Source: Barnesiella propionica
GTDB taxonomy: Bacteria > Bacteroidota > Bacteroidia > Bacteroidales > Barnesiellaceae
Length of the DNA stretch: 64,000 nucleotides
Direction: 5' to 3'
NCBI RefSeq assembly: GCF_025567045.1
Contig: NZ_JAOQJK010000003.1
Location: forward strand, 1-64,000
The position numbers and the translations under genes are program-made. This document shows, one piece after another, positions 55,098 through 64,000 of this stretch. How positions within the stretch are numbered: position 1 is the stretch's first letter; every line of letters starts with the position of its first letter. The notes beneath the pieces were generated by a model. The model had not been told where the DNA came from and searched no databases. It was given only the letters and a program-made list of their open reading frames with translations.

Positions 55098-58073
55098 TTA
55101 ATAATTAATTACTACACCTAATGTATATGTCACTGGACGCGGATATACATTGTTATCTATCCCACTGAATACTTCGGGGTCGAGACCTTTATATTTCGTG
55201 ATCACAAACGGGTTCTGCACGGCTCCGTATAAGCGAAGTTTCATTTTATTGTTCAGGAGATTATGCCAGGTATATCCCAGAGAGATGTTTTCGCAACGCA
55301 GGAAACTCGCATTTTTAAGATAATAATCGCTCATGAACTGGGTATTCTGGAACTTGGCTCCGCGCTTCATCAAGTTACTGGTAATACCCACGCTGTTATA
55401 AATAGTAGAATAACTTGAATTCTGGGATAATACGTTATCATATACATAATTTCCGATATTAGCCCTTAGTTGCATACCGAAATCGAAATTGCGGTATTCT
55501 ATAGAAGTATTAATACTTAAGACCACCTTCGGATCACGGCTCTTGCCGATACGTTTATCGCTTTCGTCTATTATACCGTCCCCGTTCCGGTCTACGTACA
55601 GTCCTTCTATGGGATTACCCTCTTTATCGTAAACCTGCTCGTAAAGCAAATAACTGAAAGCCGGATAACCTACCTTATGTGCTTGTACCGTATTTCCGGT
55701 CCCACCACCGATACCGCCGACAGGAATAAAATAATCGGCACTGTTGCTCTTATTCAATTTGGTTATTTTATTGGAATTCCAGGCCACATTAAATCCCAGG
55801 TTCCAGGTCAGCTCTTTTGTAACTATAGGCTTCGTATTGATATTGAACTCTATACCTTCGTTACGCAGGCTACCAATATTCGTGTATATTTCATTTGTCA
55901 GGTTAGAGCCTGCAGGGACAGGGATGAGACTGATAAGGTCGTTAGTTTTCCGGTAATAATAATCAAGAGAACCATTGATTCGGTTATTGAGGAAGCCGAA
56001 ATCGAAACCGACATTATAGGTAGTCGTCTCTTCCCATTTGATATTCGGATCGTATCCGTTAGGACGAATGGTATAATAATAAGTGTCTCCGAAAGGATAA
56101 GCCGCGGTAGGATATCCTAAAGAGAACAAAGGGAGATACGGGAAATAACTGTCGCTTATATCCTGTTGCCCTGTAATACCATAGCCCAAACGTAATTTAA
56201 GTTCGTTCATGTAAGAGGTCGCTCTTTCCATAAACGGTTCGTTAATGATCTTCCAGCCTAAAGCTACAGCCGGAAAAGCCCCCCAACGGTTATCTTTCGA
56301 GAAACGTGAAGTCGCATCTCCTCGTAAAGTAAAAGTGAAAAGGTAAGTTTCCTTATAGTTATAATTTAGACGCCCAAAAAACGAAAGCAATTGAAGATGA
56401 TCGGCCGCGCTGGTATAGTACCAGGGGGCATTATCGGGCATAAGCGTTGTATTCGTACTGCTTTCCTTATGAAACCGTTGCCAGGAATAGCCACCCATTA
56501 CGTCTATTTTACTTTCTATAGATTCAATATTCTTAGTATAATTCAGGTAAAAATCAAGTAAAAGATTCCACTTTTTCTGGAATAAACGTTCGTCTTGCCC
56601 CAGACCTATTTTCTTGTTTTCTTTATAAGTAATAGGAGTATTAGGTTCCATAATATTATGCTGAACGCTTTTCAACACGTCATATCCCATATTCAGATTT
56701 GCTCTCAAATCGGGAAAAAACGGTAATATATAATCCAGTTGCAAATTACCCACACTCCTGTAAACATTCGCTTTCATAGAACGGCCGTCTAACAATGAAA
56801 CAGGGTTTAAAGGAGAAATGCCTATAAGATTGGTAGTCCCCGGCTGGAACCACATAAAATATCCGTTACCGACTTCTTGTCCGGGTACTTTAACCGGCTG
56901 TGTCGGGTCAAAAGCTACCGCCCCGCCGATCGCGGCCTCATCTGCAAAACGATTATGCAAATAGAATCCTTTTACGTTCGCTGTAACACTCAATGTATTG
57001 TCAAAAAACTTCGGAGTAAGAGTGATAGATGCGGTAGCGCGATCCATCGCCGAGGTTTTAAGAATACCGTTCTGGTTGGTATAAGTCACCGCTACCCGAT
57101 AAGGCAACGCTTTGAGAGTGCCGCCCACACTCAAATTATAATCCGAACTTACCGATGTCCGCAGTACTTCATCCTGCCATTTCGTATTACTTTTACCTAA
57201 TAATGCATAGGCCCCACTATTTTCTCCAAACTGACGGGCAATCACCTCGCGAAACTCATTCGCATCCAATACCCCTACCGTATTACGGGGAGTATTCACA
57301 TACATATTGGCCGAGAAATTGATCTGGGGAGCACCGCTCTGTCCTTTCTTGGTCGTAATGATGATTACGCCATTCGAAGCCCTCGAACCATAAATAGCCG
57401 TTGCCGAAGCATCTTTGAGTATTGTAAAGGTCTCTATGTTATCGGGAGAGATCATACTTAACGAATTATTCATACCCGTGACTCCCGAATTGTCAATAGG
57501 CACACCGTCTATTACGATAAGAGGATCGTTCGTAGCGTTCAGAGAAGAACCTCCACGAATACGTATATCTCCGCTACCTTCGGGTCGCCCTCCATTCAGT
57601 GTTACCACAACACCCGGAGTTTGCCCTACTAAAAGATCCTGAACCGACGTAGCCAGTCCCGATGAGACTTCATCAGGTTTTACCACGGTCAATGAACCTG
57701 TAGCATCACTCTTTTTTACCATACCATAACCGATAGCAACTACTTCATTAAGGGCTATCGCATTTTCCTGCAATACTACTGTTATCTGCGTACGGTTCTC
57801 TACAGGTATTTCCTGTGAATTATATCCTATATACGAAACTACCAATACTGCACTTCCGGGTACATTAATTTTAAACTTGCCGTCAATATCGGTCATTGTT
57901 CCACCTGTTATACCTTTCGGAATAATATTTGCTCCGATGATAGGCTCTCCTTGTGAGTCGATGACCCGGCCCTGAACCGTTATCTCCTGCGCCATGCCTG
58001 TAAAAGCCATACATACTCCTATCAGCAGGAGCAGCCATACTTTCCGGCTTTTTTTTCTACAAATGCTTTCCAT
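55098..58073 (-). CDS. SusC-family TonB-dependent outer-membrane receptor
   Basis: 991 residues. Signal peptide (ends FTGMAQ), carboxypeptidase-regulatory-like beta-sandwich (about 30-105, VQGRVIDSQGEPIIGANI), a plug domain (about 115-235, VQDLLVGQTPGVVV, IRIRGGSSLNATNDPLIVIDG, DASATAIYGSRASNGVIIITTKKG) and a 22-strand beta barrel ending in an aromatic-type C-terminus. Imports an oligosaccharide with the SusD lid. It is the first gene of the operon and lies 244 bp downstream of a membrane AraC-type regulator on the same strand. Confidence 0.97.
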   Translation of the reverse strand: MESICRKKSRKVWLLLLIGVCMAFTGMAQEITVQGRVIDSQGEPIIGANIIPKGITGGTMTDIDGKFKINVPGSAVLVVSYIGYNSQEIPVENRTQITVVLQENAIALNEVVAIGYGMVKKSDATGSLTVVKPDEVSSGLATSVQDLLVGQTPGVVVTLNGGRPEGSGDIRIRGGSSLNATNDPLIVIDGVPIDNSGVTGMNNSLSMISPDNIETFTILKDASATAIYGSRASNGVIIITTKKGQSGAPQINFSANMYVNTPRNTVGVLDANEFREVIARQFGENSGAYALLGKSNTKWQDEVLRTSVSSDYNLSVGGTLKALPYRVAVTYTNQNGILKTSAMDRATASITLTPKFFDNTLSVTANVKGFYLHNRFADEAAIGGAVAFDPTQPVKVPGQEVGNGYFMWFQPGTTNLIGISPLNPVSLLDGRSMKANVYRSVGNLQLDYILPFFPDLRANLNMGYDVLKSVQHNIMEPNTPITYKENKKIGLGQDERLFQKKWNLLLDFYLNYTKNIESIESKIDVMGGYSWQRFHKESSTNTTLMPDNAPWYYTSAADHLQLLSFFGRLNYNYKETYLFTFTLRGDATSRFSKDNRWGAFPAVALGWKIINEPFMERATSYMNELKLRLGYGITGQQDISDSYFPYLPLFSLGYPTAAYPFGDTYYYTIRPNGYDPNIKWEETTTYNVGFDFGFLNNRINGSLDYYYRKTNDLISLIPVPAGSNLTNEIYTNIGSLRNEGIEFNINTKPIVTKELTWNLGFNVAWNSNKITKLNKSNSADYFIPVGGIGGGTGNTVQAHKVGYPAFSYLLYEQVYDKEGNPIEGLYVDRNGDGIIDESDKRIGKSRDPKVVLSINTSIEYRNFDFGMQLRANIGNYVYDNVLSQNSSYSTIYNSVGITSNLMKRGAKFQNTQFMSDYYLKNASFLRCENISLGYTWHNLLNNKMKLRLYGAVQNPFVITKYKGLDPEVFSGIDNNVYPRPVTYTLGVVINY

Positions 58074-58256
58074 GCAAAAGTCATGTTTTAAAATGTTTTA
58101 CAATCCGTTCCAATTAAATGCAGGCACATTTTTAAATCATATTTTTTACGCCAAAATATTTACGTCTGCATTGCATATCTCTTAAACACTATGTATCTTT
58201 TTTTGTTTGGCATTATCTATTTTTTAAGAATATTAAATTACAGAAAAAAATAAAAA

Positions 58257-58286
58257 ACCGTTCCGGAAAAGACATTCCGGAACGGT
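58257..58286 (-). terminator. Terminator after the AraC-type regulator
   Basis: A 12-bp perfect GC-rich stem (58257-58268 with 58275-58286), 6-nt loop and a T-run on the minus strand. It separates the regulator from the SUS operon. Confidence 0.92.
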
Positions 58287-58316
58287 CTACAAAAAAACAT
58301 GACGAACTTATACTTA

Positions 58317-59192
58317 CTAATTAATACGTGCCATCTTATAGAAAGTTTTTGGAGACATACCGTACTCCCTTAAGAAGAGTGCATGAAATCTTTTATAAGA
58401 AGAAAAACCTGCACTGGCAACTATGGTTGTCAAAGGGGTATATATGGAATAAGGAATCAGGTTACGCACATGATTCAATCTCAGCCAGTCGATATAATCT
58501 TCAAAAGAATAAATGCTACTTCCGTTATTCACTGCATATCTGATATCCGATTCCGTCACAGCCAAACGACGGGCTACATCACTGCACAAGAGCCCGGGAT
58601 CGGTATATAATACTTCCGTTCTCATAAGATTCCGCAAATCTCTCATCAACTCGTTATCACATAATTCAAAATAATGACTGCCAAGTAATTCGCCCTGAGT
58701 CTGATACAATTCAGAACAAACATCCTCATTCATCGAAATATGATGAAAAAGAGAATTCTGCCTCAAAATCAACCGACGCTGATATACCGCATACAAACAC
58801 AAATTCAAAGGAATAAAAAAGGCTATTCCCATTGCCACTGAAAACGTGTCCCCTACAAGATTTCCCATAACTATTTCACGAGAATCTTCCGAAACTCTAA
58901 TTTCAGAAGGAATACTCATAATATAGTTTCTGGCCCGGTTAAGGTCAGAGAATTTAACAGATAATCCTTTATATTGTTCTGAAGGTACCTTTATTAACTT
59001 ATCTATTAATAAAGAAAAACTTAAAGGTTTCGAAGATATTGAAGGCAATCTTTGAGAAAGGACGATAGTCACTCTGTCGTTATGCAACAGATTCTTCCAT
59101 AGATTATCTGCTTTTAAAGCCGGACATCCGAATATATTGAAAAGATATACGCAGATTATAATATATAAAGATATCTTTATAATACGTCTCAT
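58317..59192 (-). CDS. Membrane-spanning AraC-family regulator
   Basis: 291 residues. An N-terminal hydrophobic segment (about 5-22) followed by a Cys, a small extracytoplasmic region (about 24-113), a second membrane helix (about 116-136), then cytoplasm. The C-terminal 95 residues are an AraC double helix-turn-helix (LCSDVARRLAVTESDIRYAV and ITTIVASAGFSSYKRFHALFLREYGMSPKTFYKM, quoted in parts). Usual Bacteroidetes relatives carry a large TPR sensor; here the sensor is only about 90 residues. It precedes the SUS operon and is the obvious candidate regulator, but is terminated separately. Confidence 0.85.
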   Translation of the reverse strand: MRRIIKISLYIIICVYLFNIFGCPALKADNLWKNLLHNDRVTIVLSQRLPSISSKPLSFSLLIDKLIKVPSEQYKGLSVKFSDLNRARNYIMSIPSEIRVSEDSREIVMGNLVGDTFSVAMGIAFFIPLNLCLYAVYQRRLILRQNSLFHHISMNEDVCSELYQTQGELLGSHYFELCDNELMRDLRNLMRTEVLYTDPGLLCSDVARRLAVTESDIRYAVNNGSSIYSFEDYIDWLRLNHVRNLIPYSIYTPLTTIVASAGFSSYKRFHALFLREYGMSPKTFYKMARIN

Positions 59193-59305
59193 ATTAAATC
59201 ATATAAATTGATTATACATTTTTCATCGCTTTTTTTGTTATTTAATATAGGATGAAAAGAGAATATCCCGCCGATTCCCACCGGTGAAATATTTCTCTCG
59301 TAACT

Positions 59306-59848
59306 TCATAAAGCTTTGGATTTTACTTTATCCACGGCTTCGGCCAATTTCGCAGCTTCATCACCATATAAGCTGATCTGAGGCATAACAGGTTCGTAAG
59401 AAAAAGGGATGAATTCAAAAACCTGGATACATGCGAACTTACGATCAGCAGTAACACCCATCGATAATTTCACTCCGGCTTTATTTCCGGTTATCAATTT
59501 CAAAGTTGCGATGTTATCGAACTGACGGTCTTCGACCATTCGTTTTAACCTAACCACTTCCTGGGAATCAAATAAAATATCTGTTTGGGACAAAACATCT
59601 CCTGTCGCTTTATAAATAACAGTCTTTTTCCCGAGTGCCAGTTTTATGACACCATAGACAATCATAGCTACCCCTGCTACAAGGAGAGCGAGCTTTAAAG
59701 ACGACTGAGGATCGGTTACCACACTTGATAATGCAAATGCTGCTACGGCGATAATTACCGAAACCAATCCTTTAACTGACAAACTTTTTTTAACCGATAT
59801 ATCTTTATTTGCAGGAAATACCTGCGCTACACGTTCTTGAGTTTCCAT
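59306..59848 (-). CDS. Uncharacterised membrane protein with soluble C-terminal domain
   Basis: 180 residues. Two adjacent membrane helices (about 27-45 and 51-71) follow a short polar start. The C-terminal part (about 72-180) is soluble and mixed alpha/beta, with VIYKATGDVLSQTDILFDSQ (in parts) and IQVFEFIPFSYEPVMP. I recognise no family. It is one of two orphan genes between the AraC-type regulator and the ABC exporter, all on the same strand. Confidence 0.7.
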   Translation of the reverse strand: METQERVAQVFPANKDISVKKSLSVKGLVSVIIAVAAFALSSVVTDPQSSLKLALLVAGVAMIVYGVIKLALGKKTVIYKATGDVLSQTDILFDSQEVVRLKRMVEDRQFDNIATLKLITGNKAGVKLSMGVTADRKFACIQVFEFIPFSYEPVMPQISLYGDEAAKLAEAVDKVKSKAL

Positions 59849-60002
59849 TTTTATATGCTTGATTTAAAAATTTCTGTATTAAATTTAAATAATCCGGAAT
59901 GTTATTCATTCCTCAGTTCAGGTATAAATATATACCGTCATCGTCATGATTATAAATCACATAATCATAACAACCTATCGAAATATTAAAATACAGAAAA
60001 AA

Positions 60003-60404
60003 CTAAATCCGCATACGGCAAAGGGCATACAAATAATGTCCGTTACCTCTCAAAAGAGATTGATATAATGCGCTTTCAATAGAAGAGCTTTTTAATTTAA
60101 GCCCGAAAACAAAAGATTTGAATTGACTAACATCGGGTAATGAAGGAGTTATACGAGATAAAATCCTGAAAAACGGACCGTTGCCAGATTGCTCAACCGT
60201 ATGGCATAAGCCATTAACATCTAAAGCGATAATTGAAAACTGAGATTGTCCTTTTTCATCATCAGTACACGATAATGTACCTGCGACTTCCCTCCCTACG
60301 GATTCTGTTTCAGGCATAAACACCCCCGCTGTGTTTACGAAAAGGTTTAAACTCACAAACACACTCAGGAAAATTAATAATATGAATTTAATAATATTCC
60401 TCAT
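60003..60404 (-). CDS. Uncharacterised exported protein
   Basis: 133 residues with a signal peptide (about 1-25, hydrophobic FILLIFLSVFVSLNLFV). The mature part has a few Cys residues (LSCTDDEKG, GLCHTVEQ, YALCRMRI) and no recognised domain. A polar-rich, helical C-terminal half (LKLKSSSIESALYQSLLRG). It lies between the 180-residue membrane protein and the ABC exporter. Function is unknown. Confidence 0.65.
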   Translation of the reverse strand: MRNIIKFILLIFLSVFVSLNLFVNTAGVFMPETESVGREVAGTLSCTDDEKGQSQFSIIALDVNGLCHTVEQSGNGPFFRILSRITPSLPDVSQFKSFVFGLKLKSSSIESALYQSLLRGNGHYLYALCRMRI

Positions 60405-60462
60405 ATGTATTACAAAGTTATATACTTTTTTCCCAAAATAACAAATTTCATCTGTTATTTTA

Positions 60463-62289
60463 TCAGAATTTTTGCATATCTACCAGACGTTTATAGTGGC
60501 GATCCAGTTTTAACAATTCCTCATGTGTACCACGCTCTACAATTCGTCCCTCGCTCATGACACAAATAAGATCGGCATCTTTAATCGTTGATAAACGGTG
60601 GGCAATAACCAGTGTCGTACGATTCCTCATTAAGTTTTCAAGAGCTTCCTGTACAAGCCGTTCACTCTCCGTATCGAGAGCCGAAGTTGCTTCATCCAAA
60701 ATAAGAATAGGCGGATTTTTTAAAATAGCCCGGGCTATGCTTACCCTTTGGCGCTGTCCTCCCGACAGGCGGCATCCTCTGTCACCTATATTCGTATTAT
60801 AGCCATCTTCGGTAGCCATGATAAAATCATGGGCATTCGCTATACGGGCGGCTTCCTGCACCTGTTCCATCGTGGCAGATTCCACTCCAAAAGTTATATT
60901 ATTATAGAACGTATCGTTGAAAAGAATAGCTTCCTGATTCACATTCCCCATTAATGAACGCAAATCGTAGACCTTCACATCTTTTACGTTCACCCCGTCG
61001 ATGTAGATACCGCCTTCGGTCACATCATAAAAACGGGGAAGCAAATCGGCCATCGTAGATTTCCCGGAACCCGACTGCCCGACCAGAGCGATCGTCTGAC
61101 CTTTTTTAATAGTAAGATTCACATCTTTAACTACCATCTCGGCATTATAGCGGAACGAAACGTTCTTATACTCTATACACTCTTTCAGTTCATGGATAGC
61201 AATAGGACTGGAAGGGCTTTGTATCGGGTTCACTGCAGAAAGAATCTTATCGACACGTTCCATTGAAGCCAAACCTTTTTGTATGGCATAAGCCGCTTTT
61301 GAAAAATCTTTGGCAGGATTAATGATACTGTAAAAGATAACCAAATAATATATAAAAGAGGCTGCATCAATAGAACTGGTTCCGGACAGGATAAGCGAAC
61401 CGCCATACCATAATACGATAGCGATAGTAAATGTGCCCAGGAATTCACTCATGGGATGCGCAAGAGCCTGCCTGCGATTGATACGGTTGGATATTTTATA
61501 GAACAAATTATTATCGTCATGGAAACGGCGGATCATCCGGTTCTCTGCATTAAATGCCTTTATAATCCTGAGTCCGCTCAAAGTTTCCTCTATCATTGAC
61601 ATAAGTATTCCCCACCTTTGTTGTCCTTCCAACGAGGTACGTTTCAGCTTTTTACCAATCTGTCCCATAATATAACCCGCTACCGGCAATAAAACCAGAA
61701 CAAATAATGTGAGCTGCCAGCTTACGACAAACATAGTGCCCAGACATACGATTATCATAATAGGATTTTTGAACATCATATCCAGCGAAGCCATAATCGA
61801 ATTCTCTATTTCGCCCACATCTCCGGACATTCTCGCCATTACGTCTCCTTTTCGTTCCGAAGTAAAGAAACCGATAGGAAGACTTACGACCTTTTCATAT
61901 ACATAATTACGTATATCCCGGACTACTCCCGAACGCATGGGTATCATAAAATAAGAACTCAAATAAGATGCACCGGTCTTGAAAAATGTCATAACTACAA
62001 GAAATAACCCCAAAAGGAACAGGGCATACGAAGGTCCCGATTCATTAATAATCTGGGTTATATAATAATAGAAATTATTTTTACATATATCGACCAGAGA
62101 ACCGGAATCCCAGGGCATAAAATAATAATCGGCCGTCTTTATCTTAAATAGAATTTCCAGTATCGGTATAAGCAGGGCGAACGAGAACAAGGTCAGCACC
62201 GCTGCCAGTATATTGAACAGGATATTAAGAATCAAATAATGTTTATACGGAGGGACAAAACGACGTAGTATCTTGATAAATTCTTTCAT
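60463..62289 (-). CDS. MsbA-type ABC exporter (fused permease and ATPase)
   Basis: 608 residues, half-transporter. Six membrane helices (about 1-330) with the coupling region DVMARMSGDVGEIENSI. The ATPase has Walker A GQSGSGKST near 404, the Q-loop NVNQEAILFND, signature LSGGQRQR near 506, Walker B ILILDEATSALD near 528 and the switch His in VIAHRLS. MsbA-type proteins flip lipid A or other lipids and drugs across the inner membrane; the substrate cannot be fixed. Promoter -7 box TATATTTG at 62352-62359, 63 bp before the start. Confidence 0.94.
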   Translation of the reverse strand: MKEFIKILRRFVPPYKHYLILNILFNILAAVLTLFSFALLIPILEILFKIKTADYYFMPWDSGSLVDICKNNFYYYITQIINESGPSYALFLLGLFLVVMTFFKTGASYLSSYFMIPMRSGVVRDIRNYVYEKVVSLPIGFFTSERKGDVMARMSGDVGEIENSIMASLDMMFKNPIMIIVCLGTMFVVSWQLTLFVLVLLPVAGYIMGQIGKKLKRTSLEGQQRWGILMSMIEETLSGLRIIKAFNAENRMIRRFHDDNNLFYKISNRINRRQALAHPMSEFLGTFTIAIVLWYGGSLILSGTSSIDAASFIYYLVIFYSIINPAKDFSKAAYAIQKGLASMERVDKILSAVNPIQSPSSPIAIHELKECIEYKNVSFRYNAEMVVKDVNLTIKKGQTIALVGQSGSGKSTMADLLPRFYDVTEGGIYIDGVNVKDVKVYDLRSLMGNVNQEAILFNDTFYNNITFGVESATMEQVQEAARIANAHDFIMATEDGYNTNIGDRGCRLSGGQRQRVSIARAILKNPPILILDEATSALDTESERLVQEALENLMRNRTTLVIAHRLSTIKDADLICVMSEGRIVERGTHEELLKLDRHYKRLVDMQKF

Positions 62290-62351
62290 ATATTACTCTT
62301 GTTGATGATATGTTACCCGGCCGTCCGGCAAAACGGGATTATATATGGCTG

Positions 62352-62359
62352 CAAATATA
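62352..62359 (-). promoter_or_regulatory. -7 box for the ABC exporter
   Basis: TATATTTG followed by CAGCC on the minus strand, a typical Bacteroidetes -7 region, 63 bp before the ATG. Confidence 0.55.
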
Positions 62360-62580
62360 AACACATTTACCAACTTAATAAGAGATTCCCTCAAAAAAGT
62401 GAAGGGTTCCTGAGCAACCGAAAATAATAAATGACAAAAAATGGGTAAGAATACTCTATTTTGCCTAAAATATGTGAATTATTGAGAATCATTTAAACCT
62501 TATCCGGGAATTCAAGTCGTATAATACGTCTTCGAAAGGGAAGGAAGGCACCAGCATTATTTCTTCGTATTTATTAATTA

Positions 62581-64000
62581 TGAAAAGAATACTATTACTT
62601 CTGCTCATTACGAGTATCATCGGCATACCGGTATCACTGGCACAAACCACTATTTCCGGAATGGTAAAAGATAAAAGCGACAACACCCCTTTGGAACAGG
62701 TCGGCATACGGCTGCTATCGGTCAGGGACAGTACTCTCATAGCAGGTGCAACGACAAATAGAAACGGATATTTTACTCTCTCTCAGATAAAACCGGGCAA
62801 CTATATCATCGCATTTACCTATATCGGATATAATACTTATTACAAAAATGTGAGCGCAAATTCACAATCTACTAAAAGAAACATCGGGATCATATATATG
62901 TCTCCCAGCGACATAATGTTAAAAGAAGCCATCGTAACAGGTAAAAAAGCAGAAGTCGTAGTCAAGGAAGATACCGTAGAATTCAATGCCGATTCATATA
63001 AGACCCAGCCGAATGCCGTTGTAGAAGATTTGATGAAAAAACTTCCCGGGATAGAGATAGACAACGACGGAAAGATAACAGCAAATGGTAAAGAGGTAAC
63101 GAAAATACTTGTGGATGGTAAAGAATTTTTTGCCAATGACACGAAAGTGGCAACTAAAAACCTGCCGGCAGACATCATAGACAAATTACAGGTAGTAGAC
63201 CGTAAATCCGATTTGGCACGACTCACCGGAGTGGATGACGGAGAGGACGAAACCGTCATCAACCTGTCTATCAAAAAAGGGATGAAACAAGGCTGGTTCG
63301 GGAACGCAGAAGCCGGATACGGAACAGACAACCGGTATGTAGTAAATGCTATGGTCAACCGTTTCATCGGCGACAATCAGATCACCATACTGGGAAGTTC
63401 CAATAACACGAACAATATGGGATTTACCGATGGCGGAGGTATGCAGGGACGCCGGGGTAACTGGGGGATGAGCGGAGTAAACACATCTCATAATATAGGA
63501 ACCAATTTCAATGTGGGAAAAGAAGAGATATTCAGGATAGGTGGAGATATTATGTTTTCGGCGACAAACCAGATAGACCGGAGGCGCACCCAACGCCAAG
63601 ACTTATTCAAAGACAGCACCTCTTACAAAAACTCTGAAAGTTACAGTAATAACAAAAGCCGTAATCTCACAGCAAATTTCAGAATGAAGTGGGAGATCGA
63701 TTCTATGAACGTAATCGAATTCCGCCCGAACTTCCAATATAACCATTCCCAGTCTCACCAGAACGATACATCGCTGACAAGAGCCGGAGATGCCGACAGG
63801 ACTCCCGTAAACCGAAGTCTGAACAACGAAAATAACAAAGGACACGGTTACAATCTCTCGGGACGATTATCTTATAACCACAAATTCAAATCTAAATTAG
63901 GGAGGTCTTTCAGCCTGGATTTCCAGTATAGTTACAGCGATACGCGGGAAGAGGGATACAGCCAAAGCGAAAACTGGCTGTATCTCCTGAACAAAGATTC
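62581..64000 (+). CDS. Outer-membrane beta-barrel receptor, TonB-dependent-like (3' end beyond window)
   Basis: 473 codons remain open to the right edge. Signal peptide (MKRILLLLLITSIIGIPVSLAQ) is followed by a carboxypeptidase-regulatory-like domain (about 24-110, ISGMVKDKSDNTPLEQVGI). A plug-like region is next (about 115-225, VVEDLMKKLPGIEIDNDGKI, NGKEVTKILVDGKEFF), then the start of a barrel with alternating aromatics. It belongs to the outer-membrane beta-barrel group of Bacteroidetes receptors related to SusC but without a visible SusD partner here. Divergent from the ABC exporter. Substrate unknown. Confidence 0.9.

Noticed and set aside
1-64000. tRNA, rRNA, CRISPR repeats, transposases and phage integrases
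   Set aside because: I looked for cloverleaf ends, regularly spaced repeats and DDE or tyrosine-recombinase motifs and found none; a tRNA scan and an IS search could confirm this.

Overview
This 64 kb window is chromosomal DNA from an anaerobic member of the Bacteroidales. The evidence is a SusC/SusD/SusE operon, a protein with a type IX secretion (T9SS) C-terminal sorting domain, a Bacteroidetes-type OmpA, LptD, the single-chain pyruvate:ferredoxin oxidoreductase, the class III fructose-1,6-bisphosphatase, DUF4494, and repeated Bacteroidetes-type promoter elements (-7 box TAnnTTTG, in the best cases with TTTG or TTG 18-20 bp upstream). I cannot name the genus from sequence alone. The T9SS cargo and moderate GC would fit a Barnesiellaceae, Dysgonomonadaceae or Tannerellaceae relative, but that is a guess. 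I saw no rRNA, tRNA, CRISPR array, transposase or phage genes.

Layout. 1-4.8 kb: two secreted RHS/YD-type proteins in one operon, the second running off the left edge. 4.9-11.1 kb: pyruvate:ferredoxin oxidoreductase, an AAA_14-type ATPase and an OmpA-like porin. 11.4-17.2 kb: transketolase and a galactose operon (MFS sugar permease, mutarotase, galactokinase). 17.5-27.6 kb: mainly housekeeping genes (YggS, DUF4494, guanine deaminase, EngB, class III FBPase, RecR, YqgE), plus a radical SAM/glycosyltransferase/acetyltransferase cassette and a CDF metal exporter. 28.2-32.4 kb: a 1405-residue T9SS-type secreted protein built from two near-identical 451-residue modules. 32.7-36.8 kb: a riboflavin synthase/nitroreductase/diacylglycerol kinase operon, divergent from an ATPase-DUF4435 (TOPRIM-like) protein and menA. 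37.2-41.5 kb: a TolC/EmrA/EmrB-type efflux operon that looks acquired, ending in a frameshifted nhaA-like scrap. 41.5-48.7 kb: LptD, an HD-domain hydrolase, and a sulfur cluster (MarR, rhodanese, and a four-domain CoA-disulfide-reductase/rhodanese/TusA/DsrE2-like protein with two palindromes in its promoter). 49-52.5 kb: UmuDC, with umuC broken by one in-frame TGA, then ApbE and MntP. 52.7-59.2 kb: a SusC-SusD-SusE operon behind a small membrane-spanning AraC-type regulator. 59.3-64 kb: two orphan membrane or exported proteins, an MsbA-type ABC exporter, and the start of an outer-membrane beta-barrel receptor.

How the genes work together. The galactose operon imports and phosphorylates galactose. 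Transketolase, FBPase and PFOR belong to central carbon flow. The SUS operon captures a glycan at the cell surface, but no glycoside hydrolase lies beside it. RibE, nitroreductase and ApbE share flavin chemistry. The most unusual items are the ATPase-DUF4435 fusion (same domain order as fused PARIS-type defence proteins), the sulfur-relay fusion with its operator-like palindromes, the duplicated T9SS cargo, the broken umuC, and the nhaA scrap beside the efflux operon.
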